This document shows, in pieces, positions 21,191 through 35,923 of a stretch of 36,365 nucleotides of DNA. The notes under the pieces were generated by a model. That model was given only the letters and a program-made list of their open reading frames with translations. It searched no databases and was not told where the DNA came from. Each line of letters starts with the position of its first letter. Position 1 is the first letter of the stretch. The position numbers were made by a program, and so were the translations under genes. The stretch spans positions 29,807 through 66,171 of the forward strand of contig MU277725.1 of the NCBI GenBank assembly GCA_022385805.1, written 5' to 3'. This stretch comes from Pilatotrama ljubarskyi (taxonomy: Eukaryota; Basidiomycota; Agaricomycetes; Polyporales; Polyporaceae).

Positions 21191-21358
21191 TAAACTCGAA
21201 CACCCCTCACATGTCCCTGACATGGAACACGTTTTATCGCGACTGGACCTGCTGATGGAGCCGTAGACCCAGGCGAGCGATACTAATGCAAATTACAAGA
21301 GCGTATCCTACTGACAGCAAATCCAGAGCGGTCTATGTGCGAGTCCCAATTGCTTCCC

Positions 21359-23349
21359 TCACGATGTCAACGTTTCCTCGAGCTCCCGGTGTATCGAGAA
21401 CGACATCCTCCGTTGTGTCTTGGCAGCTCTCCTACCGCCAGTCGTCCTATTGCGCATGGAACACGTCAGAACAATGGTCAGCGAAGAGACATGCGAGAAG
21501 AGGTACACACCTCTGCTCCTGACACACAAAGTTGTCCGGAGCGCCCTCCCATTCATCGAGTACGTCTTGCCTGCTCCCCACTTCCCTCTCTTCCTCGCGA
21601 TCGGGTGGCCCGAACAGATCCAGCGCGAGCTGTGTATGCGAGACGCCGGCATACGTCGTCACGCACCGCGGGTTCACCAGGATGCGTGCCGCGAGGAAGA
21701 CCGCGTTCGGAATCGTCAAGCGCGGCGCGTCAGCGTCCGAGTACGGATCCGGAGGATCCGCGACGGGCAGGTCTGACGCGTCGTAGTCGGAACCCGCGTT
21801 TGCGTCCGCGTCGTCCTTTGGCTTGTCCGCCTGACGGGGAGCGAGCTCTTCCTCCTCGGCTGGCGCACGCTTCCCCTGCTTAGGAGACTCAGTAGTAGTC
21901 GCCGCCGCCGCTAGAGGAACTTCGGGCTCGAGCGCCTTCATGCCCTCTTTGGCTTTCCAGATCCATAGGTCGCGACAGAACCAGGCTTGCGTGCTATCAA
22001 GGCAGGGCGCCTCGGGGTCGCGTTCGGGGATATCGGCATGGTTAGCCGTAGTGTTGTAAAAGTCGGTCCCGGCGCGGTATGCAATGCCTGCGTAGTACGA
22101 CTGTGCGGGATCGACCACATGCGTGCCGGATTCACAGCAGAAGACCTGGAAAGGCAGATGCTGGGTGTACCGTTGTGCGCTTGTAGGGTCGCGCGGCGGC
22201 ACTGAGGTTGTCGAGGACTCTGAGATAGCCGAGGACTTTGACTGGCGGAACTGGTCGCCGTTGATGTCACGCGTACGCCAACTGGAATGTACGTCAGCTA
22301 GGGTGTGAGCAGGACACGCTGGCTGCCGGCGCGAGCGCCCCTGAGACGTCTATAGAACGGGTACGCACCGGTCAGAGAAGATGAAGAAGCCGTTGTGTTC
22401 CGCCCAGTCCATGCCGCAGACCATCGCCGCCTCGTTCACCACGCTGACCTTGATGGTCTCGAGAATGTCGTTGGGACAGGTGAAACCCTTGAGCCAGATG
22501 ACGCGGTGGAACTTGATGTTACGGCGTTCGTAGAGTTCATGGAGCGGTTCGAGAACGAGATTGCGGGTATAAGCCTCCTCTAGCGGGTAATATGCGGCCG
22601 AGGGGTCTTCGGTCATGCCGGGCACGCGCCTGATACGGAAGGGGACGCCAAGAAGGGTGAGGACAGCCTCGCAGAGGTCGGTGAGGGTTTCCGTGGAGTC
22701 CGAAGAGTCATAGTCGAGCATGGACACGAATATGTTTGAGGGACCGAGGCGCTTGGCAAGTTGGACGATGACGGCGAGCTGGTCGACGAGGAAATGGTCG
22801 GCGGAGTGGATGACCATGCCCACGTAATACAGGTGGTTCTGACGGGCGAGGTCCTCGTAAGCGTCTTCGTACTTGTTCTGGCCGAAGGGACGGGTGAGGG
22901 TGGGGCAAAGAGCGGCGACCCAGCCGTTGAGGGAGAGCAACTGCTCTATCGCCGAGAGGACGGACTGCTCGTCCATATGCGATGTTTCGTGACCGAGAAT
23001 GCTGCAAACTGTGAGCTACATTGTGACAAGATGAAAGAGGGACGTACTATGGTTTTTGGAAGCGTTCCCAGTAGTCCTGGACGCCATCGTCTATGATGTC
23101 CGTGAAGAGGTCTGGCCGCTCATCCCTGCCCATGCGCGCCTGTAAGAACTTGTGTTTGCGCGCATCGAGTTGCTTGTCGGCCCCGGTGACGAGGTCGAGG
23201 ACGTTTTGCTTGCGGATCTCGCGGGGGTCGGATGAACCATACAGAGCTGGAGAGGTGGCGGGTGAGGCGACGAGGAGCTTGACGAGAAAAGCGAAGACGG
23301 CGAGAGCGAGAACACGGAGGACTGTCCGTCGCCGGATCACAAGAGGCAT
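21359..23349 (-). CDS. CAP59/CMT1-type mannosyltransferase, 4 exons, 597 aa
   Basis: Probable Golgi alpha-1,3-mannosyltransferase of the cryptococcal CAP59/CMT1 family (CAP59_mtransfer), acting in surface polysaccharide or glycoprotein synthesis. Exons 23349-23048, 23001-22369, 22281-21511 and 21446-21359 join with matching phases (introns 46, 87 and 64 bp). A basic N-terminus is followed by one membrane segment at about residues 9-29, giving a type II topology. The luminal domain shows the family order: IFVSMLDYDSSDSTETL, EAYTRNLVLEPL, IWLKGFTCPNDILETI, CGMDW..FFIFSDRWRTRDINGDQFR, then PFQVFCCESG and FCRDLW. The C-terminal third is family-like except for a polar, acidic Ala/Glu/Asp-rich insertion (about 80 aa), before NPRCVTTYAGVSH. 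The donor of the last intron was chosen because the acceptor restores a Lys/Arg-rich tail. The substrate cannot be deduced. Confidence 0.88.
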
Positions 23350-23567
23350 ACTGTCAAGTGCAGAGACCCAGACCCAGCCCGAGCGCTGCCTGGCAAGTCG
23401 AGCCTTCGTAGTCCGGACGGAGGAGTGGCAGACGCAGACAGACGCCCATAACGTGCCCCAGGCTCTGCACTCGGCATTCTCCGACGCGGCTCAGAGTGAG
23501 CGTAAAACATCGCATACGCACCCCGATGTACGATACAATCCAAGTAACGAGTCCATACGACGCCATG

Positions 23568-26500
23568 TCACCGCCGCCTCGCCCGCGGCCTCGCCCCAAA
23601 CGCCTTGAACGTCGCCCCGTCGTCCGAATCATCATCCACCACGAGAGGCGCACTCCTCTTCTTCCCTGCCCCCCTGCTTCTACCCGCCGCCGACGCCTGC
23701 GTCCCGCGCGCACCGCTCGACCGCAACGTACTCCCCGGCCCATCCTCGTCCCCGTCCTCCCCCCCGTTAGACCCAAACACCGCATCCAGATCCGCCGCCT
23801 CCAACCCTCCCGCACCTCCTCCCTCGTCCTCCTCGTCGATATCCGAACCTATGAACAGCGGCTGCTTCTGCGAGCCCTTCCGCGCCCCTGCGCTCCTCGA
23901 CCCCTGCGAGCCCGGCGGCTTGCTCGCCTGCGACTTCTTCGCCTGGCCCTTCGTCCTGCTCGGGGGCTTCGACGGCGCCTCCGCGAACGTCTCGTCGTTC
24001 TCCTCGTCGTCGGACACGAGCGTCGGACGGCTCCTCGAGCTCCGCTGGGTCGAGCGCTGGGTCGTGCTCTTTTCCGGCTCCGACTCCATCCTCGCCCGAG
24101 AGTACGATTGAGAAGCCGGTGGGCCTTGCGAGGTTCCCTTCCAGTATTCTAGAGCACTAGTCAGCACACACGAATGAGCCGAATGAACGATACGTACGCG
24201 AACCAATACCGAGGTCGTCCTCCTCCTCGACCACCAGCTCGACCGGCTGCTGTCGATGGCTTGTATTTTTCTGCGGCCATATCAGCATCCCGTCACAGCG
24301 CATGATAGCAGCGGACTCACCTTTTTGAACTTTTTGTAGTCCGGCCTCCCCTGCCACTCCAACCGTCCCTCGCCCCTCCTCAGATGGTCCCTCCCAGGCC
24401 CATTCCCGCTCTCTCTGAACACCGGCATCTCCAGCACGACCATGAAGTTGCCCCTCAAATCCCCGTCGTCGCCAAAGTCCTCCAGCACCGCCCACTCCTC
24501 GCTCTGCTTCTCCCTTTCCAGGTCCGGCTTCGAGATCCGCAGATTGTTGAACTCGCGGTCGAACGTGTCCTCCGCCTTCTTCTTCCCGCGCTTCGTCGAC
24601 GCCACCGCCTTCAAGAACGCCGCGTCCTTGTCCGGCTCGCCCGTCGCAGCCTCCACACTCTGCGTACCACCCGCCGCCTTCTTGGACACCGGTTTCTCTT
24701 TGACGTGCACCTGCGACTGCGACATGTCCACCCGCGTGACCACCTTCGACAGCGGCGGCTTGCTCTGCGCCTGCGTCTCCGTCTGACTTTGCGTCTGAGG
24801 CAGAGCCGGCGGGGGCATCTGGGACGCCTCATCCCCTGTCCGTCTCTTGGTCCTAGGAGGCGCCTCGTCCTCCATCTCAACATCCCCGTCCGCGTCCACC
24901 GCATGCGACTTGCGCTTCGTGCCCCTGCCCTGGGTCTGCGTCGACGCGAGCGTGCTCTCTTCTTCCTCCTCCATCAGGGCCTCCAACGGCACCGCGGACG
25001 CATTCCCGGACCTCGCCGTCGCGCGAGCCTGTGTCGCGGGCGGCGGCGGCGGCATCGACGGCTCGTACTGCGTCATACTCTCCCCGCCGCTCACATGCTG
25101 ACTCGCATACTCGTCGAGGTTCATATGCGCGACCTTGTCCGGGTCGCTCTCGTCGAAGAGCGCTTTGAACTTCTTGTGAGGGGGCTCCTCTGCCTCCGGT
25201 ATGTGCGCATCCGAGGACGCCGGAAACAGCTCGCTCGTGATGCTCTGCGCCTGGGTCCCGACGCGACGTTTGAGTCTTCCAGGACGTGACGGTGTTGGAG
25301 GCTGCGACTGCAATGAGAAAATGCGGACTATTTGACGGAGATGGGATACTCACGACAACAGATCCGCTCTGCGCTGGAGGCCCTTGAGGTTCCGCGGATG
25401 CCCTCCCGCTGACCGAGTCCCCGTCAATATCCATGGTCGTGTCGTCTATCCCGATGATCGTCTTCGGTCGCGCGGCTCTCCGCACCAACGTCTGCGACGA
25501 GACACGTCAGCTCATATCAATACTCTGTCATTCTGGTGACGCACTCGGCGGGGCTGCACAGGCTCAGCTTGAGGCTCTTGTGCCTTGTTTCCTTCGATTT
25601 GCGCTGGAGCGGGAGGAGGTGACGGCGCGCGAGAGGACGCGCGGGAGGTCGTACGACGGAGAAGTTTCCGACGCGGAGGTTCCTGCTGCACTTCCTGCAC
25701 CGGCGGAGAGGGCTCGCGGTCATCTCGCTGCTCAGCGCCGGTAGAGGGAGGAATCGAGGGCTCGTCTTCGAGGGTATTAGGGATGACGTCCGGGAGAATG
25801 GACTCTTCAGGAACTGCAGCAGTTCAGTGATCGCTCCAATCGCTCGCGATCCAGAACGCGACATACCTTCTTCCGCCGTGCCGGAGGAGTCTACGTACGA
25901 TCTGTCCGCATACACGACCGCCTCGAGGATCTTGTCCGGAGCGACAAATTTCAGCTCAAAGCTAGCCAGACGTCAACCATGTGCTCTATCCACGATGGCA
26001 CCAAACACACCTTTTGGCTTCTTCCACAAGAGCCCTGTATGCGTCATCCCCGATGGCAGGGACGACGGCATGCCGATCGGCGACGAGCACGAGAGTAGCG
26101 CTCCGTGCTTTGCCCTTCGCCAGGACCTGTCTGAAGCGCACGGGGCCGCTCTGAACGGCAAAGCACTCGTACTCGCCCTCGGCCCTGCGGACGAGCTCCT
26201 TTAGGGCGCTCGGTGCCTCCGAGCCCTTGTCACCGGCAAAAATGAAGCGGTAGTTTCGGAACAAGGCGACGCGCTCCTCGTTTGGTTGCCAGATGTCGAA
26301 CCTCTTCAAGCGGGGAGGGAGAGCGGGAGAGAATGTGGGGCGGAACTTGCTGGTCGGGGGGAGGACGAATGTTTCCTCGAGGGTGCTGAGCTCGCCAGGC
26401 TCGGCTTTGCCGGACTCGAGGACGGCGGTGAGCCACTCTGGCTTGACGAACGTGGCTAGGGAGATGAGGGAGGTCGCGATGGAGGGATTGAGGGCATAGG

Positions 26501-27195
26501 TGGGTGTGAGGTGATGGGTGACATCTGGATGAAGGGTGGGAACGATGTTGATTCCTGGAGACGGGGTAAGAGCATGAAAGAGGAGAGTGGTGAAGGTACA
26601 TACCGAGCGCCGCGCATTCTCTGGGCGAGATCGAAGGACCGGCCCTGGTGGAGCCGTTGTAACAACACACTTTCTCCCAGCGCACCCTGGGCGAGAGGAT
26701 TGAGGACGAAGAGGAGGGAGAGAGATGATGGGGACTGACCTGACGGGGACGCTAGCGGAAAGGTGGATGATGTCCTCGCTTTCGAGCTCGAGGGTGCTGA
26801 GGGGCTGGCATATGAAGCGTGGATCGGAGACGGTGGGACGTTCGACGTAACGTTTACGCTCTGTCAAGTCGCGGATGGTGAGAGTGGGGATGAAGGTGGG
26901 ATCGGCCTGGAGGAGATGAGTGCATGTCCAGGAGAGGAAGGGTAGGAAGCTGACCGCCTGCTCGTCTGTGCAGTCTCCGACGATGAATATGGCGTGTGCC
27001 TTTGAGAGGGCCTTTGTCTTGATGGTGAGGGGCTGATCTTTTCTTCCGACGGTGTACTCTCTGCCTGTCTTGAGCAGCTTGCTCTCTGGGGGGTGTTAGG
27101 GTGGCTAGGGGATGGAGGAAGAGAGGAGGAGACTGACTGTCTGGAGGCGGCGCGTCGCCGTGTTCTTGGTCGAACGGGCCTGTGATCACCCACAT
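23568..27195 (-). CDS. NBS1: Nibrin (Nbs1/Xrs2-like), MRN complex subunit, 10 exons, 1057 aa
   Basis: Regulatory subunit of the Mre11-Rad50-Nbs1 complex, which senses DNA double-strand breaks and recruits the ATM/Tel1 kinase in the nucleus. Exons: 27195-27138, 27085-26740, 26686-26604, 26554-26011, 25961-25867, 25813-25545, 25491-25354, 25307-24321, 24270-24198, 24148-23568; they sum to 3174 bp with every phase matched. Starts MWVITGPFD, as in other fungal nibrins. FHA domain (GREYTVGRK..LSKAHAIF) is followed by tandem BRCT-like regions (GINIVPTLHPDVTHHLTP..FVKPEWLTAVLE; LFRNYRFIFAGDKGS). Residues past about 300 are long and disordered. Near the C-terminus DREFNNLRISKP precedes PDYKKFKKK, matching the Mre11-binding KKFKK motif, and the end ATFKAFGARPRARRR resembles the ATM/Tel1-binding acidic-FxF tail. 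A 48-bp in-frame GT..AG segment (16 residues, VSFLPF..HLLQ) inside the FHA could be an unspliced intron. Confidence 0.9.
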
Positions 27196-27528
27196 CGCTC
27201 TCCTCGTCGTCCTCCCAGTCCGGCACCACCTCACCCTCCCCCCTCGCTTTCCCACGCCCAGACGCGGCTGTCACACACGCGACGCGACGCGCCCCATTGT
27301 GACACGTGCGTCACGCGGCTCGTCACTCACCAACACCCTTCCGCACTCGGTACAAGTCCCGCAGTATCATATTCTCCTCATAACTGCAACTGCAACGTAC
27401 ACTACGATTATGCTCAATCATGTCCCCTCAAGGCGGAGTGGAGTAGCAGTGGTCCAGTGCAGACCTGTCAAAACGTCCAATAATCATCACGTTGGTCCAG
27501 ACACAACAGCTGAGCCCGGGGGTTGTCC
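27196..27528 (-). promoter_or_regulatory. Nibrin upstream region with clustered ACGCG motifs
   Basis: This 333-bp gap lies between the nibrin start and the KDM4 stop, both on the minus strand. ACGCG (the core of the MluI cell-cycle box) occurs at 27262-27266, 27277-27281, 27282-27286, 27287-27291 and 27313-27317, that is, 68-122 bp upstream of the nibrin ATG. CACGTG also occurs nearby at 27303. The clustering is direct sequence evidence. Regulation by an MBF-like G1/S factor is inference. Confidence 0.35.
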
Positions 27529-31661
<4,133 letters not shown>

Positions 31662-32404
31662 GATTGAGGATGAGGTGCCTGGGGCGACGCCTGCGGTCGG
31701 TCCAGACGACGTTGCGGCTAAGGGAGACTACGGACGGATACAATAAAGATATGGGTAGCGTCGCCCCTGCCTGCAGACGTTGTCGTCGTCGTCGTCGTCG
31801 TCGATGAGGAGAGTGGGATAGTGTGCCGGGATTTGTGTCTGGAGTGGTTGTGCTGAGCATCTCCCACCCGTCGCCTTCCGAGAAAGGCAGGCCGCTGATG
31901 TAAGCATCCCTTTACGGCAATCCAGACATACCGGGATGCCTCTTTCGACTTGGAACACGACCTGCATCGCTGGAACAAACGGCGAGAACAGCCTACGCCC
32001 AGCGCGACTTGCCCAGAACCTCGTCTCGAATGCGAATCGCGCATTCATCGAGAGGCTATCCGAGACAATGTCTGACGACTGCGAGTGGCCGACTCCGAGC
32101 CCCGCAACTCCTCATAAACGCGTCGAAAGATGGTACTCACAGGATTAAGGTGGTATGCATCTGTTCTCTTACAAGCAATTGACGGCACACGAGAAAGTCA
32201 CAGGGGCGCGACCACACAATTACATTCATACAACATGGCATGGCACAGCAGGGTACAGCACAGACAAGGAGCGACAATCCGTATCATCGACAAGAGCTAC
32301 AAGACAAGAGCGAAAGGACCTAAGCTTAGCAGGTCATAAGCGAGTAGAGGGTAAGAAAGGCAAAGCTTCTGAGACACAACCGCTGTCCACGGCTCCCCAC
32401 ATCG
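31662..32404. other. KDM4 upstream region; GTC microsatellite; small unresolved frames
   Basis: This gap lies upstream of the KDM4 start and downstream of the membrane-protein stop. (GTC)7 runs at 31782-31803, about 120 bp upstream of the KDM4 ATG. A minus-strand frame at 31728-32048 (VCLDCRKGM motif) and a plus-strand frame at 31936-32148 could be parts of a small gene, but neither could be joined into a model. The right part is likely 3' untranslated region of the membrane-protein gene. Confidence 0.35.
31782..31803 (+). repeat. (GTC)7 microsatellite
   Basis: Seven uninterrupted GTC triplets. On the minus strand this is a GAC run, which reads as poly-Asp in one short open frame, but that frame is not supported as a gene. 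Confidence 0.9.
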
Positions 32405-34347
32405 CTACGAGCTCCTCGGTGTCGAAGGTCGCGAGCCCGCTCTCCCTGCTCCTCGCGCGTAACTGTTGCGATACGGTGGCGGAAGCTCCTCGACTATCCC
32501 CCCATCTCTGTGTTGGATTATGATATCCGGTCCAGACTCTGGGATCGCTACCACCGGTGGCAGTCGTAGCGACGAATTCGCCCGCCTGGGGAGCGGTCGT
32601 GCAGGGAACAGACGTACCGCCGCCGCCGACTGCGCGCGCCGCACTACCGGAGGGCGTGACGAAGATATTCCTGGCCCCACATGTGCGACTTGACTGGGTC
32701 TCCGGTTGGAACCCGAACCCGCCTGAGCCTGAAGCCGCGCGCGATTGGCCTGTGCCTCGGCGAACGCTTCGACTGCCTTGCGATATCGCGCCTCCGGAGA
32801 GAGGGTAGCTGCCGGAGATGTTGAGTTCGGCGTCGTCGCGAAGGCATCTGGAAGTCTAAAGGGTGACTTGGCAATCGATGCGGCCCGGGGTAGAGTGGGC
32901 GGGGTCATGTATGGAGTCGGGATAGCGTCCCGCAGTTCGGCCGCGGTCATGTCTATCGAGGTTGGACTGTCCGTACGGCGTATGGAGTACTCGCTCGCGT
33001 CTACGGCCCATGACGGCGTCCTCTGGGTCTGGCTGTCGATCCTTAGCACGTTTGACACCTGCGACATGTCGAGGTTCAAGCTCGGCCGGACAGCGCTCTC
33101 CTGGTGTTCGACGTCCGGGGATCCGGGTTGTGCAGCCTGGCTAGGACCCGTCTCCTGCGATTGATTCCGTCTTCGGCGACGCCACCACCAGATACCGACT
33201 GCACCGCCGATCAGGATCGGTACTACGACGCCGAACACGACGCCGAGAGCAACAGTCTTCGCGTGTGCTTTCGCGGCCGAGGCCCGTGCAGCGGCATCTG
33301 CTGCTGCTGCTTGCATCTCGACTTGAGCTTTGGTCAAGGACACGGAATTCAAGCCTGTACAGCTCGTGTCTGTAGAACCTGCCGTCTGGACGAGTACGGT
33401 AGATACTCCCCACTGACCGGTCCTGCATAAGAGAATTACAGTTGGTCAGCATTAAACGGTTGCGATTCGTCACATTATACTGACGAGTCCATAACCGCCG
33501 CTGTGGGTTGCCGTGAGATAAGTAACGCATATCGCTGAGCGGGCCCATTTACGCACCCATCAAACGTTGGTTTGGATCTGCACGATCAATGAACGTGAAC
33601 ACGTCGTCCTCAGGACCCATCGTGACGTTGGTGATCACCCCAGAAGCCGTTTGTCCGAACGTCACATAGTACGGCTTGACTCCTCCGGTGACGGTGAGCC
33701 CCCACGGCTGGCAGGTTTTCAGCTCCGTAGTGACGTTAGGAGTAATGCGAGGCGTCGAGGACGTCGGGGCCGGAATTAGACATGAGGTATCACTGCCCGC
33801 TTGTGTGATGCGGCAAAGTCAACATGGGTTGCGAAGGCGAGCAGGGGTCTCACGCACCGATGACTTCTGTAGACTGGACCGGAAAGCCACCTGTGTTGCC
33901 GGCGGAATCTATGACGGTGAGCAGGAGGCTCGCGCCTGAGGTGACGTTGACATCCTCACGTCGTCTTCGAGAAAGGCGTATGGAACATACCTCGGCGATG
34001 GTTGTTCTGCCAGACCAAACTTGTAGGATCACTCCCGATGGGTGTAACCGTGGTAATGCCTCCAGCTTCTAACACGAGCATGCTGTACGGCGGCACACCG
34101 ACGAAAGAGGTAGACGCGTTCAGTGATTGAAGTTCGATAGTGTTCCTCTGACATTCGGGTACGTTCTGTGAGAAGAACTGCAATAGGTGGTCAGGACGTA
34201 GCAGTTCTGCGAGCTGAGCGGGTCTTGAGATCTTACATTCGTGAACTTCCAGTTGAACCCATGGTTGCTGTTCTGCGCCTGGCACTGCAGCACAACGAAA
34301 GGGAGAATCGAGAGAAGGACCGGCAATATTCGCCCCAGCGAATCCAT
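32405..34347 (-). CDS. Single-pass membrane protein with duplicated ectodomain, 5 exons, 545 aa
   Basis: Function unknown; the architecture suggests a cell-surface or wall-facing type I protein. Exons 34347-34237, 34177-33991, 33935-33854, 33792-33553 and 33422-32405 sum to 1638 bp with all phases matched; the last intron is long (130 bp). A signal peptide (MDSLGRILPVLLSILPFVVLQCQAQ, cleavage likely after CQAQ; stated here by its ends MDSLGR and CQAQ) leads to two tandem modules of about 80-90 residues. Each has a Cys start, a (P/K)PY.. strand, a VTP/VTMG turn, a hydrophobic strand and a closing DTSC. An Ala-rich stalk follows, one membrane helix at about 264-286, then RRRRR as stop-transfer signal. 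The cytoplasmic tail of about 255 residues is Ser/Pro/Arg-rich and ends in a PPPYRNS-containing stretch. It resembles fungal wall-sensor-like layouts, but no family is claimed. Confidence 0.82.
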
Positions 34348-35522
34348 TGTGTGGTGCTTGGAACCCCCAAAAAGACAGTGGTCGACACGTCGGCCCCAAG
34401 AAGAAAACCGAGGAGTGAAGGAGAAGAAGAGGAAAGGTCAACGCCCAGCGTCAGAACATGGGGGTGGACAACAAGCAAGACGACCGGAGCAAGGAGAGGC
34501 TCGAGGTGGGAGGAGGGAAGCGGATGCCGTATCGCCAGGAACAGGGCGGCTAGCTGTGGTCGGCTAGAGAACAACAAGGTCGCATCTCGGTGATGAGGAG
34601 AAGACTCACGATTGGGTATGCGGAGCGGGGTGTCATCATAGCCGTGGCTGTTCTCGGACATGGGAGTAATGAAACCTCGCCATTGGTCTATCACAGGGGC
34701 GCATATCCCCCACTTGGACTAGAGGAAGCCTGGCAAGGCTCCTTGGTACAAACCAGCGCCTGAGAAGGAGAGCGGTGCGGACCAGGATCCTACACGACCG
34801 GTCGAATCAGCTACTCGTCCGATGCACATTCTATACATCATCGTTTGGCGAGTCGACGAATGGTCATGACGGGCTCGAGGGACGAGCGATGCGAAGGCCG
34901 TCCGACAGGCACGGCGAAACGAACAGTGAGGGCGGGTAGCAACGGTGGCGATGGGAGCAATATTGAATGATTGCAGGCTGATCATTCGCATACATAATTG
35001 CGCGCTTCTCCCGCTCTTGACTGCCTCTAGTCGCGGATTCCAGCGGCATAAGCACTACGATGAAAGCAAATAGTCAGAACGGCACCTATGTATGGAGAGA
35101 GCATTGAACAACTCCTGATGTTGTACGCGTATTGCGCGCGACTGTGCGGGCTACCGAGGACAGCGCTGCGCAGGTCGGAGCCGATTTGGCTGTGCACAAA
35201 CGCAGATGGGAGATTATGGGAGATCCCATCAATGCTGTGACACCGGGAGTCGAGCTCTGGTGTGGAAAATGGCTTCTACCAGCCACGATTATTCGTGAGC
35301 GGTGAGAGTTGAGAAGTCACGTAAGTACATTATGTATGTACTGGAGTAAAGTCGGAGGCCTGGCGCGCGGTTTGCGAAGATGTTTCTACCTGTTTGTTCC
35401 CCGCCGAGACATACTGTACCGCTTTGCTGCCACCGTCTCGACGTGGCTTGCACACTTTCCTCGCCGCCGTTCCGACACAAAAGCTGCGCCGAATACCTCG
35501 GAACTTGTTGCCATAAAAAACA
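34348..35522. other. Upstream region of the membrane-protein gene; possible lone first exon
   Basis: Minus strand 34642-34592 could encode a short start (MSENSHGYDDTPLRIPN) followed by a GTGAGT donor, but no acceptor exon in phase was found, so it may be a 5' exon of an alternative transcript or chance. The remaining frames up to 35300 show nothing recognisable. Confidence 0.3.
35515..35520 (-). terminator. Pol III T6 terminator of tRNA-Arg
   Basis: Six Ts on the minus strand begin 3 nt after the last base of the tRNA, the expected Pol III stop. Confidence 0.85.
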
Positions 35523-35605
35523 CGACCAACGTGGGAGTCGAACCCAGAATCTTCAGCTATCGCTCATACCGGAAACTGACACCTTGACCATTAGGCCAGT
35601 CGGCC
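35523..35605 (-). tRNA. tRNA-Arg(CCG) with 10-nt intron
   Basis: On the minus strand the acceptor stem GGCCGAC pairs with GTTGGTC (two G-U pairs) and a discriminator G follows. The A box TGGCCTAATGG and B box GGTTCGACTCC are present. The D stem GCCT pairs with AGGT, the anticodon stem TCAGT with GCTGA, and the loop reads TTCCGG(A), giving anticodon CCG. A 10-nt insert (35568-35559, TATGAGCGAT) lies one base 3' of the anticodon, the normal eukaryotic tRNA intron position. Without it the length is exactly 73 nt. The outer T-stem pair is a C-C mismatch. A T6 terminator follows. Confidence 0.88.
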
Positions 35606-35923
35606 TTACCAAGGTAGCAAATGCTCATTTACAGCACCAACATGCAAAACATTCCCTGATTCCAGGACCGCTCTCGTGTAGTAATAGTAGTATGTCCTGA
35701 CAGTGACATGTTTGTGAGTCTGGATCGTTGGTAGGGGGAGGGCCGGACCACTTGCAAAGAACAACACATTTGTTGCTCGTGTCGGGGGTCGAGGAATGAG
35801 GGAATGTTCGCCGTGCGACGAACTCCAGTTTCGTCGCTGCTGGTCTGCCACCCCGAACCAATGTAACTTCAATGTAAGTGTCAATGGCGTTGCCGGGCAT
35901 TTCCTTTTGCATTCGCCTTCGCC
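35606..35923. other. Spacer between tRNA-Arg and the small gene
   Basis: No gene seen. It probably contains the promoter and 5' untranslated region of the 35924 gene, with a pyrimidine-rich run (CTTCGCC) just before the ATG. Confidence 0.35.

Noticed and set aside
23496..24152. 218-codon plus-strand open frame
   Set aside because: Arg/Pro/Leu-rich shadow of the last nibrin exon.
24384..25289. 301-codon plus-strand open frame
   Set aside because: It is antisense to nibrin exon 8 and is Arg/Leu-rich, as expected for the reverse of an acidic GC-rich gene; the minus-strand frame has correct splicing and known motifs.
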